Shown here one piece after another: positions 25,260-36,994 of a stretch of DNA of 64,000 bases. Position 1 is the first letter of the stretch, and each line of letters starts with the position of its first letter. A program made the translations under genes and the position numbers. The notes under the pieces were generated by a model, which made no database searches, was not told the origin of the DNA, and was given only the letters and a program-made list of their open reading frames with translations. The DNA is from Clarkia xantiana subsp. parviflora (lineage: Eukaryota > Streptophyta > Magnoliopsida > Myrtales > Onagraceae), in NCBI GenBank assembly GCA_036873135.1, contig JAPTYO010000017.1, positions 2,480,001 to 2,544,000 on the forward strand, written 5' to 3'.

Positions 25260-25930
25260 TGGAAAAAGGTGAGCTGAAAAAAATCATCATTTTTCTTTAG
25301 GGTCACAGCCGCCCTCCAAAGGGCTACAGAAAAATAAAGAGAGTGCTCATGCAAATTTTGTGAGAGCAGTGAAGAAACAAAAGGGTCAGAGTTGTCCTAA
25401 ATCAACTACAAATAAAAAAGGTCTCAGTCGTCCCTAAAACGACAACAAAGAAAGGGCCACAGCCACCCTTAAAATGGCTACATAAAAAGAGTGATCCCGC
25501 GAACTCGGTGAGGGCGGGAAAATAAAAGAAAGGGTCACAGTCGTCCCTCTAAACGGCTACAATAAAAAAAGCACTCCCGGAACATCGATGGCGGGTATTA
25601 AGTGAAAGGGCCACAAACACCCTCAAAATGGTTACATACAAAAAGTGTTTCCCGGATCTGAGGAAAGGAATAAAGGGCCACAACCACCCTTAAAACGGCT
25701 ATATACAATGAGTGATTCCGCAACTTGTGAGAATAGAAGATTTTTTTTAAAGGGCTACAGTCACCCTCCAAATGGCTACGATCAAAAGAGCTCCCGCAAC
25801 ATTGAAGACAGTGAGAAAAGGGTCACAGCCACCCTCCAAAGGGCTACAAATACTCCCGCATCGTAGCGGAAAATAAAGTACGGGTCACATCCACCGTTTA
25901 ATCGACTACCATATAAAGAGTGCTTCCACT
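25260..25930 (+). repeat. O-B tandem block I
   Basis: About eight imperfect units of 60-90 bases, each with AAGGGCCACAGCCACCC, then AATGGCTACA and a CTCCCGC...GGCGGG-type stem. The same block occurs in O-A at 43640-44480. Variable tandem repeats near the 3' end are known for Ogre-type elements (from memory). Confidence 0.75.
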
Positions 25931-26094
25931 CGGTTGAAAACCCGAAAGGGCGACCTAGGCAAAATTAGGAAATGAGAGGCATGGTTTTAAGTTCAGGAAT
26001 TGCAATCATGTCAAAAGGAGAGAAAATAAAAAACCAAAGGGCACGGTCGGAAATCTCTCAATTGGCCGTGGCAAAAGGAGAGAAAAAAGAGAAA

Positions 26095-26166
26095 TTCTCA
26101 ACAAAAAAAGAAGAAGGAAAAAGAAAAAAGAAAAAAGAAAAAAGAAAAAAGAAAAAAAGAAAAAGA
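26095..26166 (+). repeat. O-B purine-only tract
   Basis: About 70 bases of A/G only, mostly AAAAAAG units. In O-A the equivalent place (about 44634-44653) has only about 20 bases, so it has expanded or shrunk since the two elements diverged. Confidence 0.8.
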
Positions 26167-26259
26167 TCCCGATAAGTTGTCGCATCATGCGCAATTTAGG
26201 CAAAAATTAGGGACAAACACTCATGCAAAAGCGTATTTTCTACGACACAGCGTCTTCCA

Positions 26260-26710
26260 AAGTCAACTTCCAACAAGCGGGACGGTTAAATTCTGCTCTC
26301 GCGAGTCACCATTCAAGGATGAGTAGGACTGTTACAGTCTGTTCCTACGAGTCAACTTTACGGCAAGCGGGACAGTTACAGTCTGCTCTCTCGAGTCACC
26401 ATTCAAGGATGAGTAGTACTGTTACAGTCTGTTCCTACGAGTCAACTTCATGGCAAGCGGGACGGTTACAGTCTGCTCTCGCAAGTCACCATTCAAGGAT
26501 GAGTAGGACTGCTACAGTCTGTTCCTACAAGTCTCATGACAAACGGGACGGTTACAGTCTGCTCTCGCAAGTCACTTATTCACGGATGAGTATGACTGTT
26601 ACAGTCTGTTCCTACAAGTCTCATGACAAACGGGACAGTAGCAGTCTGCTCTCGCGAGTCACTATTCAATGATGAGTAGGACTGTTACAGTCTGTTCCTA
26701 AAAGTCACAG
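26260..26710 (+). repeat. O-B tandem block II (about 90-base units)
   Basis: About five units with GTTACAGTCTGTTCCTAC, CAAGCGGGACGGTTACAG and CACCATTCAAGGATGAGTAG. Because the period is a multiple of three, a frame stays open across them (26223-26672). I regard this as a by-product. The same block is at 44740-45115 in O-A. Confidence 0.8.
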
Positions 26711-26789
26711 CCGACAATCAGGATATGAAGTTTTCCAGCTTTCAAAGAGTCACCCCCGACGAACGAAGCCGTAGTATTCAGCCTTCGCA

Positions 26790-27115
26790 AGTCACGCCAC
26801 TGGAGGCTTTTCCTTATCACTCGCCACTGGAGACATCGTCGATTAAGGTTTTACTTTATTGCACACCACTGGAGGCTTTTCCTTGTCGCTCGCCACTGGA
26901 GGCGTCGTCGATTAAGGTTTTTCGTTACTGCACGCCACATGAGGCTTTTCTTTACTGCACGCCACTGGAGGCTTTACTTTTACGCACCGCCAAAGGAAGC
27001 ACCGTCAACAGGGGCACCGCCGACCGAGGCTTTACTTTTCCGCACCGCCACTGGAGGCTCTTATTTTTCCGCACTGCCGCTGGAGGCTCAACATTCCGCA
27101 CTACCAATAAGGTTT
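26790..27115 (+). repeat. O-B tandem block III (CGCCACTGGAGGC units)
   Basis: Many imperfect units built on GCCACTGGAGGCTTTTC, period about 25-60 bases. Counterpart in O-A at about 45190-46080. The polypurine tract follows 140 bases later. Confidence 0.75.
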
Positions 27116-27255
27116 TGTTTAGTGATGTCCGTCAATAAAGCCAAAGGCCACCTTGGAGACTTGAAGACCCGGAAGAAGATATACTTCCTAGCCAAAATTA
27201 GTGTTTACTCGTCTTTGGACAAACTCCCTCGAATGCATTCTACGGGAGTCCATCC

Positions 27256-27268
27256 AAAGAGGGGCAAG
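27256..27268 (+). other. O-B polypurine tract
   Basis: AAAGAGGGGCAAG directly before the 3' LTR. O-A has AAAGAGGGGCGAG at 46208-46220. Confidence 0.75.
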
Positions 27269-27269
27269 C

Positions 27270-28854
<1,585 letters not shown>

Positions 28855-28859
28855 ATAAG

Positions 28860-31800
28860 GATGTTCTGATTACAAAGAACATTTGGGATGTCCTCTTCCT
28901 GAGATATGGATACGGCATGGTAGCAATCCTGCACCCTTTTATACCAACAATGGAATAAAGCTTAAAGAGCTACAGCAAGAGTGTACTTGAAAAGGTATAT
29001 GATCTCCTTGGCATTTTGAAACCACTGGAAGAAGAAGGTCAGGTGGGTGAATGGGATAAAATTCAAGCCATCATCGGGGTCCTCCCGAAGTCTTGAAAGT
29101 AGCCAAGGCTTTACTGACTGCTAGTGGTTCTGTGTTAGATCTTGCATCAGTCCTGGAATTCATCGAGATGGAACAAGCTCGACTGAAATCAATACCAGGA
29201 CGAGCTGGGCAAGGGAAGATAAAGAGGTCGAACAAAGGAAAGAAACAATAGGTTGTTGACGGTAAAATGTCGACAAAACCTAAACCCGGCAATCTCCTAC
29301 TAAAATCAGAGATAGTCCGCGGGAACTCCAGTCCACGCCGAATAGGCGAAGGTACAGGGTCCAGCAAATCGCATCCTGAAAAGGTATGCGACGTTGGTTA
29401 TGTATTGTAAGCTCTTGTTTCCTCAACTGTCATGTTAACTGACTCAAATCCTTCTTGGATTCTTGACTCAGGTGCGACGGATCACATAGCCAACGACAAA
29501 GGACTGTTCGCCAAGTTTAGACGATGGCCAGAGGATTCTAAGAGGATATACATTGGTGACAACTCACAAGTTGAAGTCATAGGAGTAGGGAACTGCAAGT
29601 TGTCTATGAAAAATGGCAGGGCCATACTACTTGAAAATGTCCTTTTTGCTCCTAGAATCCGTAGAAATGTTGTTTCTGTTTCCGCTCTTAAGAATAATAT
29701 TAAATTTTATCATTTGAGAAGAACTTTTTTCGCATAAATAAAGGAAATGTCTTCTTTGGGCATGCTTATTCCTCTTATGGTCCCTTTATCATGGATTTAA
29801 ATGGAAGTGTTGATTCGAATAGAATGCATGCATTATCCTCCAGGGAAGCAGAGACTGACGCAGCCTGATGGCATGCGAGGCTGGGACATATAATCTATGA
29901 TAGGGTCCATTCATTAGCACGAAGAAGGCTTTTTCCTGTTACCAGCAACGTGATTAAACTCACTTGCCATGATTGTCTAGCAGGAAAGTCCACCCACAAA
30001 CCATTCGGAGAAGCTTGACGAGCCAAATATCCATTGTAGCTGATTCACTCCGACGTCTGTGGACCAGTGAATGTAACCGCTAGGAATGGAAAATGATACT
30101 TCGTAACTTTCATTGACGGCTCTACTCGCTATGAGTTTACTCATTTGATTACTCGTAAATCTGAGACAATAGATTCCTTTAGAAACTTGCTAAACCTCGT
30201 AGAGAATCAAGAGGAGCGAAAGGTGAAAACCCTACGCACTGATAGAGGTGGATAATATATCTCTAATGAGTTTGATAAGTTGTGCAAAGAAAGAGGGATA
30301 GCCCGTCAAACGACAATCCCCAACACACCACAGCAGAATGGTGTGGCTGAACGTCGTAACCATACACTCCTAGACATGGTAAGAACCATGATGTCGCAGG
30401 CACAATTACCAATCTTCTATTGGAGTAACTGCCACTCATGTAGTAAACGTTGTCCCAACCAAAGCGGTAGACACAACTCCATGCGAGCTTTAACATGGAA
30501 GAGAATTAGATCTCACCTGACTGCGACCTTAGAGTTGCGCTGCCTTTACACATACAACTGACAGCCGTTTCGGCAAGTTAGGACCCAGAGGACTATAGAG
30601 TATCTTTATAAGGTATTCAGAGAACTCTAAGGGTTACGTATTTGTGTCAGCTTAAGAAAATGGTGACGTAGTCGAACATGAATCCAGAGACGTAGCTTTC
30701 CTTGAGGATGAATTTTCGACGCTTGGAGAGATTAAAACAGACGAAGTATTGATTGAACTGGAGAAGGACAACATTGATGATCAAGTCCCACTTACTTCGA
30801 GTGGGAGATATGAACCAGCAGCTCAAGTGAATGACATGATTAATGATAATGGAAACCTTTTCATAGTAAATCCAGTGGGAGGACCAAATCCTACCACACA
30901 AGTCACTATTGCTGCAGGGAAGAACCAAGTTGAACCTGATAATCATGTAGCTGAACCGATACCACAACCACCGACACTATCCATTGTTTCCAGTGGGAGT
31001 CATCTGACTAACTTGGTTTCAGGTCCTAGTGATCAAGGAATTCATCTCGGAGATAGGATCCTGAGACCAAGAGGTCGTCCAAGGAAGGTTGTAGGTGAAG
31101 ATTTAAGCACTGCCCTTATTCCCAGTGGGAATGATGTTCCGATAAGAAGCATTGTTCCAGGTGGGAGTACCGTTCAGAGTCAATATGGGGTCAACAAGCC
31201 TAGACGTAGTCAAAGGCATAGAACTTCTCCTAAGAAGTATCCCATCAAGAGAGGAGAAATCTTCACTCTAACATCTGTTGACGAACCCGTAACGGTTCAA
31301 CGAGCGTTGGAAGGACCTCAAGCAAAGGAATGGAGGAATGCAATGGAGGAAGAGATCTCGTCAATGGAAGTCAATTCCGTATGGTCTTTGGTTGATTTAC
31401 CTGCTGACCGCAGGGCCATATGAGTAAACTGGGTTCTCAAATTGAAACTTCTTGCTGGTGGAAAGGTCGAGTGATACAAAGCTCGACTTGTTGCGAAAGG
31501 ATTTACCCAACTTCACGGAGTGGACTTTGACGAAACATACTCACCCACTGTGCGTTACACCACAGTACGGGCCATTCTGGCCTTGGTTGCAAGTCTCGAT
31601 CTCGAGCTGCACCAAATGGATGTTAAGACCGTATTTCTCCACGGAAACTTGGAGGAAGAGGTCTACATGGAGCAGCCGAAGGGTTTCATTACTCCTGGTA
31701 GCGAACGTAAAGTTTGTAAACTCCAAAGGTCCATCTACGGTCTTAAACAGTTGTCTCATCAATGGTACCACAGATTCCACGAGGAAATCATAGGAAATGG

Positions 31801-32137
31801 ATTCGTGAATCTTCATGAGGATCTGTGCGTGTATTATAAGACCTCCGGGTCTAAGTATGTCATCTTAACCTTATACGTGGATGACATACTCATTGCCACA
31901 AACGATGTGAGTTTTATGAACAAGTCAAAGTCATGGTTGGCATCTGTATTTGAGATGAAAGACATGGGAGAGGCCACGTACATCTTGGGCATTAAAATTG
32001 CTAGAGATCGGGCTACCCGGAAATTGTGTCTGTCTCAAGAAGCTTATATCAACAAACTGTTGAAAAGATTTAGATTACAGGATGCTTAACCCGTGGATAC
32101 GCCGGTGGTGTTTAGGTGCGCACTGTCAAAACGTGAC
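28860..32137 (+). pseudogene. Cop1 gag-protease-integrase-RT, decayed
   Basis: Continues Cop1 after O-B. Protease has LDSGATDHI (about 29464). Pre-integrase and zinc-finger residues (CHDCLAG) lie near 29965. Integrase core pieces include IHSDVCGP and NTPQQNGVAERRNH (about 30325). RT has KGFTQLHGVDFDETYSP (about 31498) and an intact YVDD at about 31877. At least seven in-frame stops and frame changes are visible. The frame ends at the T3 insertion in 'SKR', which resumes at 42089 with 'EDPKN'. Confidence 0.85.
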
Positions 32138-32987
32138 TGTTAGGTTCCGGGATTTGAGTCAACGGGTGGTCGGCTCAAATCTCGTTCCTCACTGGAGGGG
32201 TCGATGATCTGGTACTCTCGGGTTGCCTCGTCTTAGTTTGCGTCCTTCCTTCTGTCGCTTCTCTTCTCCTTGCGGCCTGCAGAAGGGGCAGTACCAGACA
32301 CAGAGAGGGGGGGTGGTGCCTGGTGAACCCTCTCCGATGCCTAAGTCAGTATCGTTTTTAGAGAGATAAAGCTAGAGAGATGTCAGAGCAAAATAATCCA
32401 AATTGCCAAGATGTTCCAATGAATTATGAAGGAGGGGTATTTATAGGCAACGGTGTCATTAAGGCGACTTAATGACATCGTTAACCTTTAAACACAGTTA
32501 ATTAACCTTTAAACACATAATTAAGACTTTAGGATACGGAGAAGGTAGGCGGAGTGAACCGAGTATGGGAGTCCAAAGGTGGTGCCGGGGCCTTTGGGGG
32601 GAAGAGAAATCCGACCCCCAAGGGTAGGGGTTGGGTGAGGGCACCCAACCCCTCCTAGGGAGGATGGGGTTGGCCAACCCCATCCCTCCTAGGAGAGATC
32701 GGGTTGGCCGACCCGATCTCTCCTAGGAGAGATCGGGTTGGTCCACCCGATCTTCCCTAGGGGAGATCGGGTTGGCTGACCCGATCTCCCTTAGGGGAGG
32801 TCGGGTGTGGCCACCCAACCTCACCTAGGTGAGTTTACCTTGGCCGGACGAGCGCTTCGGCCTCGTCCGAGCCGTTGATGTTCTCGCGAAGTGTTTGGGT
32901 TGAAGTTTCGATTTACAATTATTAACGGGATGATAAAAATACAACGGTTCAGAAGTCAACGGGTTCAAATTGAGCGTATATCCATCA
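32138..32987 (-). repeat. T3 3' LTR
   Basis: 850 bases. In element orientation it starts TGATGGATATACGC and ends AACCTAACA. TATA-like CTATAAATACC is at about 32438-32448 (minus). The conserved motif GGCATCGGAGAGGG is at about 32330-32343. Next to it inside the element is the polypurine tract ACTCGGGGGCATG. Confidence 0.9.
32625..32833. repeat. Array of 34-base palindromic units in the T3 3' LTR
   Basis: One partial and five full 34-base units (starting 32655, 32689, 32723, 32757, 32791), each opening near CTAGG and each an inverted repeat around a GGTTGGCC-like centre. Stem differences between units occur in pairs that keep the base pairing: GATCGGG with CCCGATC in some units, GATGGGG with CCCCATC in another. 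Confidence 0.88.
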
Positions 32988-33520
32988 CATGCCCCCGAGT
33001 CAACCAATGGCCTAACCCTTGATTGACTCTATTTTAGGATGGTATGACACGCGCAATTTGAAACCGGTGTTTTACCTTCTCGTCTGGATGCTTGCTTACC
33101 CATGGATGCGTGTCTCTGGCTCTGCTCCCTGCCTTATGAGATAGAGGAGTTGTAAACATTAGAGTAGCGCGGACGTGTGCCTAAGCACGCGTCCGTCTGA
33201 GGTGGGAGTAATAAATCTATCTTTGCTATAGGTGTATACTCAAAAAATACATGTCCGCATAGGAATACAATACGAATACACCTAAGCGACCCATGCTTCA
33301 ATTTCGTGACGGGATTTGCCTAAGTGGAGAAAAAATTTCAATTTTGGTCCAAAATTTTTCTAAGTATGGGATACTAGAAAATAAACCTATGGGATGTTAA
33401 CTATGGTGAGTGTGAGTTTAACCGTGGTTAATGGGAACTAGTTTTTGAATCTGTCCCTTGAAATTTTCCTTTCTAAAAATCAACGGTGTCGATTTGGCGA
33501 CTTTGGAAAAACCCTAATCC
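32988..33520 (+). other. T3 region between 3' LTR and antisense promoter
   Basis: No gene seen. Begins (plus strand) with the complement of the polypurine tract, CATGCCCCCGAGT. Confidence 0.6.
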
Positions 33521-33526
33521 TTTGTA

Positions 33527-33537
33527 CTATAAAAGGG
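33527..33537 (+). promoter_or_regulatory. TATA box of the T3 antisense ORF
   Basis: CTATAAAAGGG, the best TATA-like match in this part of the element, on the plus strand and upstream of the three-exon antisense ORF at 34363. The start codon is about 830 bases downstream, so a long 5' leader (perhaps with an intron) would be transcribed through the 67-base repeats. Confidence 0.5.
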
Positions 33538-33837
33538 TAAGTGATTACCTCATTCTCGTTGTCCTTTTCTCTTCTTTTCTTTTTGACGGTGGGATTTCTG
33601 GTCAGGCTTACTTCTCGGGGCGCGCGTCGCATTGAGGTACGTATTTTTTCTTTTTGTGTAAGCATTGCTCTTGAGGGACTTAATCCCGCTTCTCCTTCAA
33701 TCGTTTCCTTACTTGTTTCGTTCTTGATTTGTATGTCTTCATGGTAATATAGTCCTGTTTGATTCGTCCTTTTTCCATCTTTTTGCCCTCATGTTTCCGC
33801 TTACTGGCGGGCGAAGTCTTCTATATTGGGATTATAA

Positions 33838-34215
33838 TTATCTCCTTTTGCCCCCTGCCTCTGCCTGTTGTCCAGTGGGGTCTCTCTATGCTGGGGGTTA
33901 TGACTATCTCCCCCTGCCTCCCTGCCTCTGCCTGTTGGCTGGTGGGGTCTCCTTATGCTGGGGGTTATAACTATCTCCCCCTGCCCCCCTGCCTCTGCCT
34001 GTTGGCTGGTGGGGTCTCTCTATGCTGGGGGTTATGACTATCTCCCCCTGCCCCCTGCCCCTGCCTGTTGGCTGGTGGGGTCTCCCTATGCTGGGGGTTA
34101 TGACTATCTCCCCCTGCCCCCCTGCCCCTGCCTGTTGGCTGGTGGGGTTTCTTTATGCTGGGAGTTATAACTATCTCCCCCTTGCCCCCTGTCTCTGCCT
34201 TTTGGCCGGTGGGGT
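33838..34215 (+). repeat. 67-base tandem repeats in the leader of the T3 antisense ORF
   Basis: Five to six units, each with CTATCTCCCCCTGCC, GCCTGTTGGCTGGTGGGGTC and TATGCTGGGGGTTATGA. Open frames across them are repetitive and probably not proteins. Confidence 0.85.
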
Positions 34216-34362
34216 TTCTCTTGTCGTCTTTCTATTCTTGTCTTTTGGCTTTGTACCTATCATTTTAGGGAAATGAATTTGTATCTTTTGTCCACTGTTC
34301 GCTTCCTGTTTTCCTTGGGCTAAACTTGTGTTTTTTCGATCAGCAGAACTCCCCGGCGACTG

Positions 34363-35426
34363 ATGAGGAGTAAGAGGCCAGTACGTGTGGGGGTAGTTAA
34401 TTCTGGGACCGGACCTTCGATTGCAAAGAGATCGGTTTTTTATGGTGCGGGGAAGTGTCCTCTAATTGGAGGTAAGGGTGGTGATGTTAGGGTGCCGTCT
34501 TCTTTCTATATTGATGCCCCCCAATCGAAGGTCCGGGAGCCATCTTTTCCTTCTTCTTTGTTTGGTGAGTCCTTGAACATCTGAGTTTCCTTAGTGTATA
34601 TTGGTATTTACTCTGTGCTTTGTTATAGGTAGACTTCGCCTTCTGCGTCTGAGTCGGAAGGAGCTGTCTCGTCCACCTGTTGATGGAATTGTTGGGTCTG
34701 AGTGGGCGCCTTATTATGGGCGTGGGGCTCGTTTTGACAATCAATCTTCTTTGCAAACTCTTGAGGTTGGAGTTCGTGTTCTGCAGTCTGCTGTTCCTCC
34801 TGCCGATCGTGTGTCCCCATCTAAAGGGTCGGAGGCAACTTATGAATTGGCTCGTGATGTGTTGGCTCGCTATGCTCCTGTAATTTTTGTTAACCGTGTT
34901 ATCCTTTAGCATATTTCTTTTCCGTGCGTTATCTGTCTCATCCTTTGTTTTTGTTGCAGGGTATGGCCAACCTTGTTATTTGTCCACCCTTGCTATTGAC
35001 CTTGCTGAGGAGAGAAAGGTGTACAAGGACATTTGTGTCTCCCTTAACTCCAGGCTTATTAGTTGTTTGGAGCATAGTCGCATCACAGATTTGCGTTGCC
35101 GAGACTTGGAGGGTCGCATCGCTCTTCTCAAGGAAGAGGTTGAGGCCTTGAGACAAAGGTTTTATCGTGATGAGGCACTCCGGGCTGCTGAGTTGGTCTC
35201 TCTGGAGGAGATGCTTCGTGTTGAAGCGAAAGAGTGTGTCGTCGCTGAGTATAAGGCCTCTTCCTCTTATCAGGCTGCTATTGACGTTCGTTGCTCTGTG
35301 GCTAAACGTATTTCTTTGAAGGAGATTCTCGAGCGTATTTACATGATTGCTCCTGACTTTCCTTTTTCTCGACTTGGTGATTTGTCAGATTTTGCTGTTA
35401 AGCATATTGCGGAGATGAAGAAATAG
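34363..35426 (+). CDS. T3 antisense ORF, three exons, intact (about 311 aa, coiled coil)
   Basis: Starts ATGAGGAGTAAG at 34363. Predicted exons: 34363-34564, 34629-34895, 34960-35426. Both introns are 64 bases with GT...AG ends (GTGAGT...TTATAG and GTGTTA...TTGCAG), and the frame is kept through to the TAG at 35424-35426. The first exon is basic and Ser/Gly-rich. The third has a heptad-like Leu/Glu/Arg-rich region (about 34990-35240), a likely coiled coil. It lacks the GIRFPFCGN block of the T1/T2 antisense ORF but shares the position, orientation, TATA-like box and coiled-coil C-terminus. Extra antisense ORFs are known in Tat-lineage elements (from memory); their function is not. It is opposite to pol and converges on it. 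Confidence 0.7.
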
Positions 35427-35859
35427 TACCCCTATCTCTTGTGGTAGTCTCGTGAGTTTGTGACTTGAGGTTCTTCTCCTGGTGTCTTCTTACTATTGTT
35501 TTTGTTTGTGAGTTGTGGTTGTCTTTAGAGTTTGAAACTCTACCTTTCTTAGTGTTGCCATCTTTGTTTGATACACTTATCTTTACTCGTTGTATACATG
35601 GCAGTGTGATTATATCTCTTCTCGTGATGTCTCCCTGTGCCTTGTCTGTGGCTCTTTGGTTATGGACCCTTCCTTTGATGTGTCTCCTTTACTTATCCTT
35701 CTTTTGGATTTTCCATCATATCATACCTGCTATTTCATCAAGAAAAAACATTATGTGTTCTTCATATGACTTTACTTTGAAATCACTTTCTCATGGGATC
35801 CTTCTCAATAATGGTGTAATGTTCTCTTCTGATACCCTTTAAATGATATATGTGATACT
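35427..35859 (+). other. 3' flank of the T3 antisense ORF
   Basis: T-rich sequence, plausible 3' untranslated region. The frame 35465-35842 is hydrophobic and shows no domain; I do not call it a gene. Confidence 0.4.
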
Positions 35860-36190
35860 GTTAGACCAAAGATACACTCTTGGTGGGCGTCGAATATGAT
35901 CACGAGACAGGCTCTCGGAGGGCACTTAACGTTTCACAGGATAGGCTCCTGGAGGGCACAGATTAGACCAAAGATACGCTCTTGGTTGGCGTCGAAAACT
36001 GTTCACGAGACAGGCTCTCGGAGGGCGCTTAACGTTTCACAGGATAGGCTCCTGGAGGGCACAGGTTAGACCAAAGATACGCTCTTGGTTGGCGTCGAAA
36101 ACTGTTCACGAGACAGGCTCTCGGAGGGCGCTTAACGTTTCACAGGATAGGCTCCTGGAGGGCACAGGTTAGACCAAAGATATGCTCCTG
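35860..36190. repeat. T3 tandem repeats, about 103-base units
   Basis: Three units and a partial fourth (starts about 35860, 35963, 36065, 36167), each with GACCAAAGATACGCTCTTGG, ACGAGACAGGCTCTCGGAGG and CACAGGATAGGCTCCTGGAG. The internal words are themselves related, so this is a higher-order repeat. Confidence 0.88.
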
Positions 36191-36194
36191 GTGG

Positions 36195-36700
36195 GCGTCG
36201 AAGCTGGTAGTTTGAAATCTACCTCAAGATACGCTCTTGGGGGCGTCGAATCTGGTAGTGTTTTTTCTACCTCAAGATACGCTCTTGGTGGCGTCGAATC
36301 TGGTAGGTTGCAAATCTACCTCAAGATACGCTCCTGGGGGCGTCGAAATTCGTAGTTTTTGGAAACCACTCTCAAGATACGCTCTTGGTGCGTCGAAGGT
36401 CGTAGTGTAATAACTACTCTCAAGATACGCTCTTGGGGGCGTCGAAGGTCGTAGTATGAACACTACTCTCAAGATACGCTCCTGGGGGCGTCGAAATTCG
36501 TAGTTTTTGGAAACCACTCTCAAGATACGCTCTTGGGGGCGTCGAGGGTCGTAGTATGAATACTACTCTCAAGATACGCTCTTGGGGGCGTCGAGTGTCG
36601 TAGTATAAAAACTACTCTCAAGATACGCTCTTGGGGGCGTCGAGTGTCGTAGTATAAGAGCTACTCTCAAGATACGCTCTTGGGGGCGTCGAATCTGTCG
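36195..36700. repeat. T3 tandem repeats, about 50-base units
   Basis: About ten units, each CTCAAGATACGCTCTTGGGG followed by GCGTCGA and a variable arm around GTAGT...ACTAC that can pair with itself. They share GATACGCTCTTGG with the 103-base block. They lie between the pol stop and the 3' end of the antisense ORF. Confidence 0.88.
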
Positions 36701-36994
36701 TTGACTTGACGTCATATCTGTGTAAGGATAACTTCATGATTATATCATCACATTCATTGTAAAATACCTTTGAAGGAAATTCTACTCTCTTAAGAGCATT
36801 CATGTTTTTTGTATAGATGGGGTGCCTTGGATGGGTCAAGACACCCTTTGGGGGAAATCAAAGATAGTCGTAGAGTTGGAGTAACTTCTTGAGTTCTCCT
36901 TCTCAGAAGTTGTTTTTGAGAAACTTGGAAAGCTTGAACATGCGAAGTGCTAAATATGAAACTAAGGATATGGTCTTTTGCCTGTGCTTTCTTC

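Noticed and set aside
26223..26672. Open frame with a 30-residue repeat across O-B block II (also 44807-45040 in O-A)
   Set aside because: The 90-base period is a multiple of three, so a frame stays open by itself; no start context, domain or upstream gene supports a protein.
35860..36700. CRISPR-like regular array in T3
   Set aside because: Units are contiguous and related throughout, with no unique spacers, in a plant retrotransposon.
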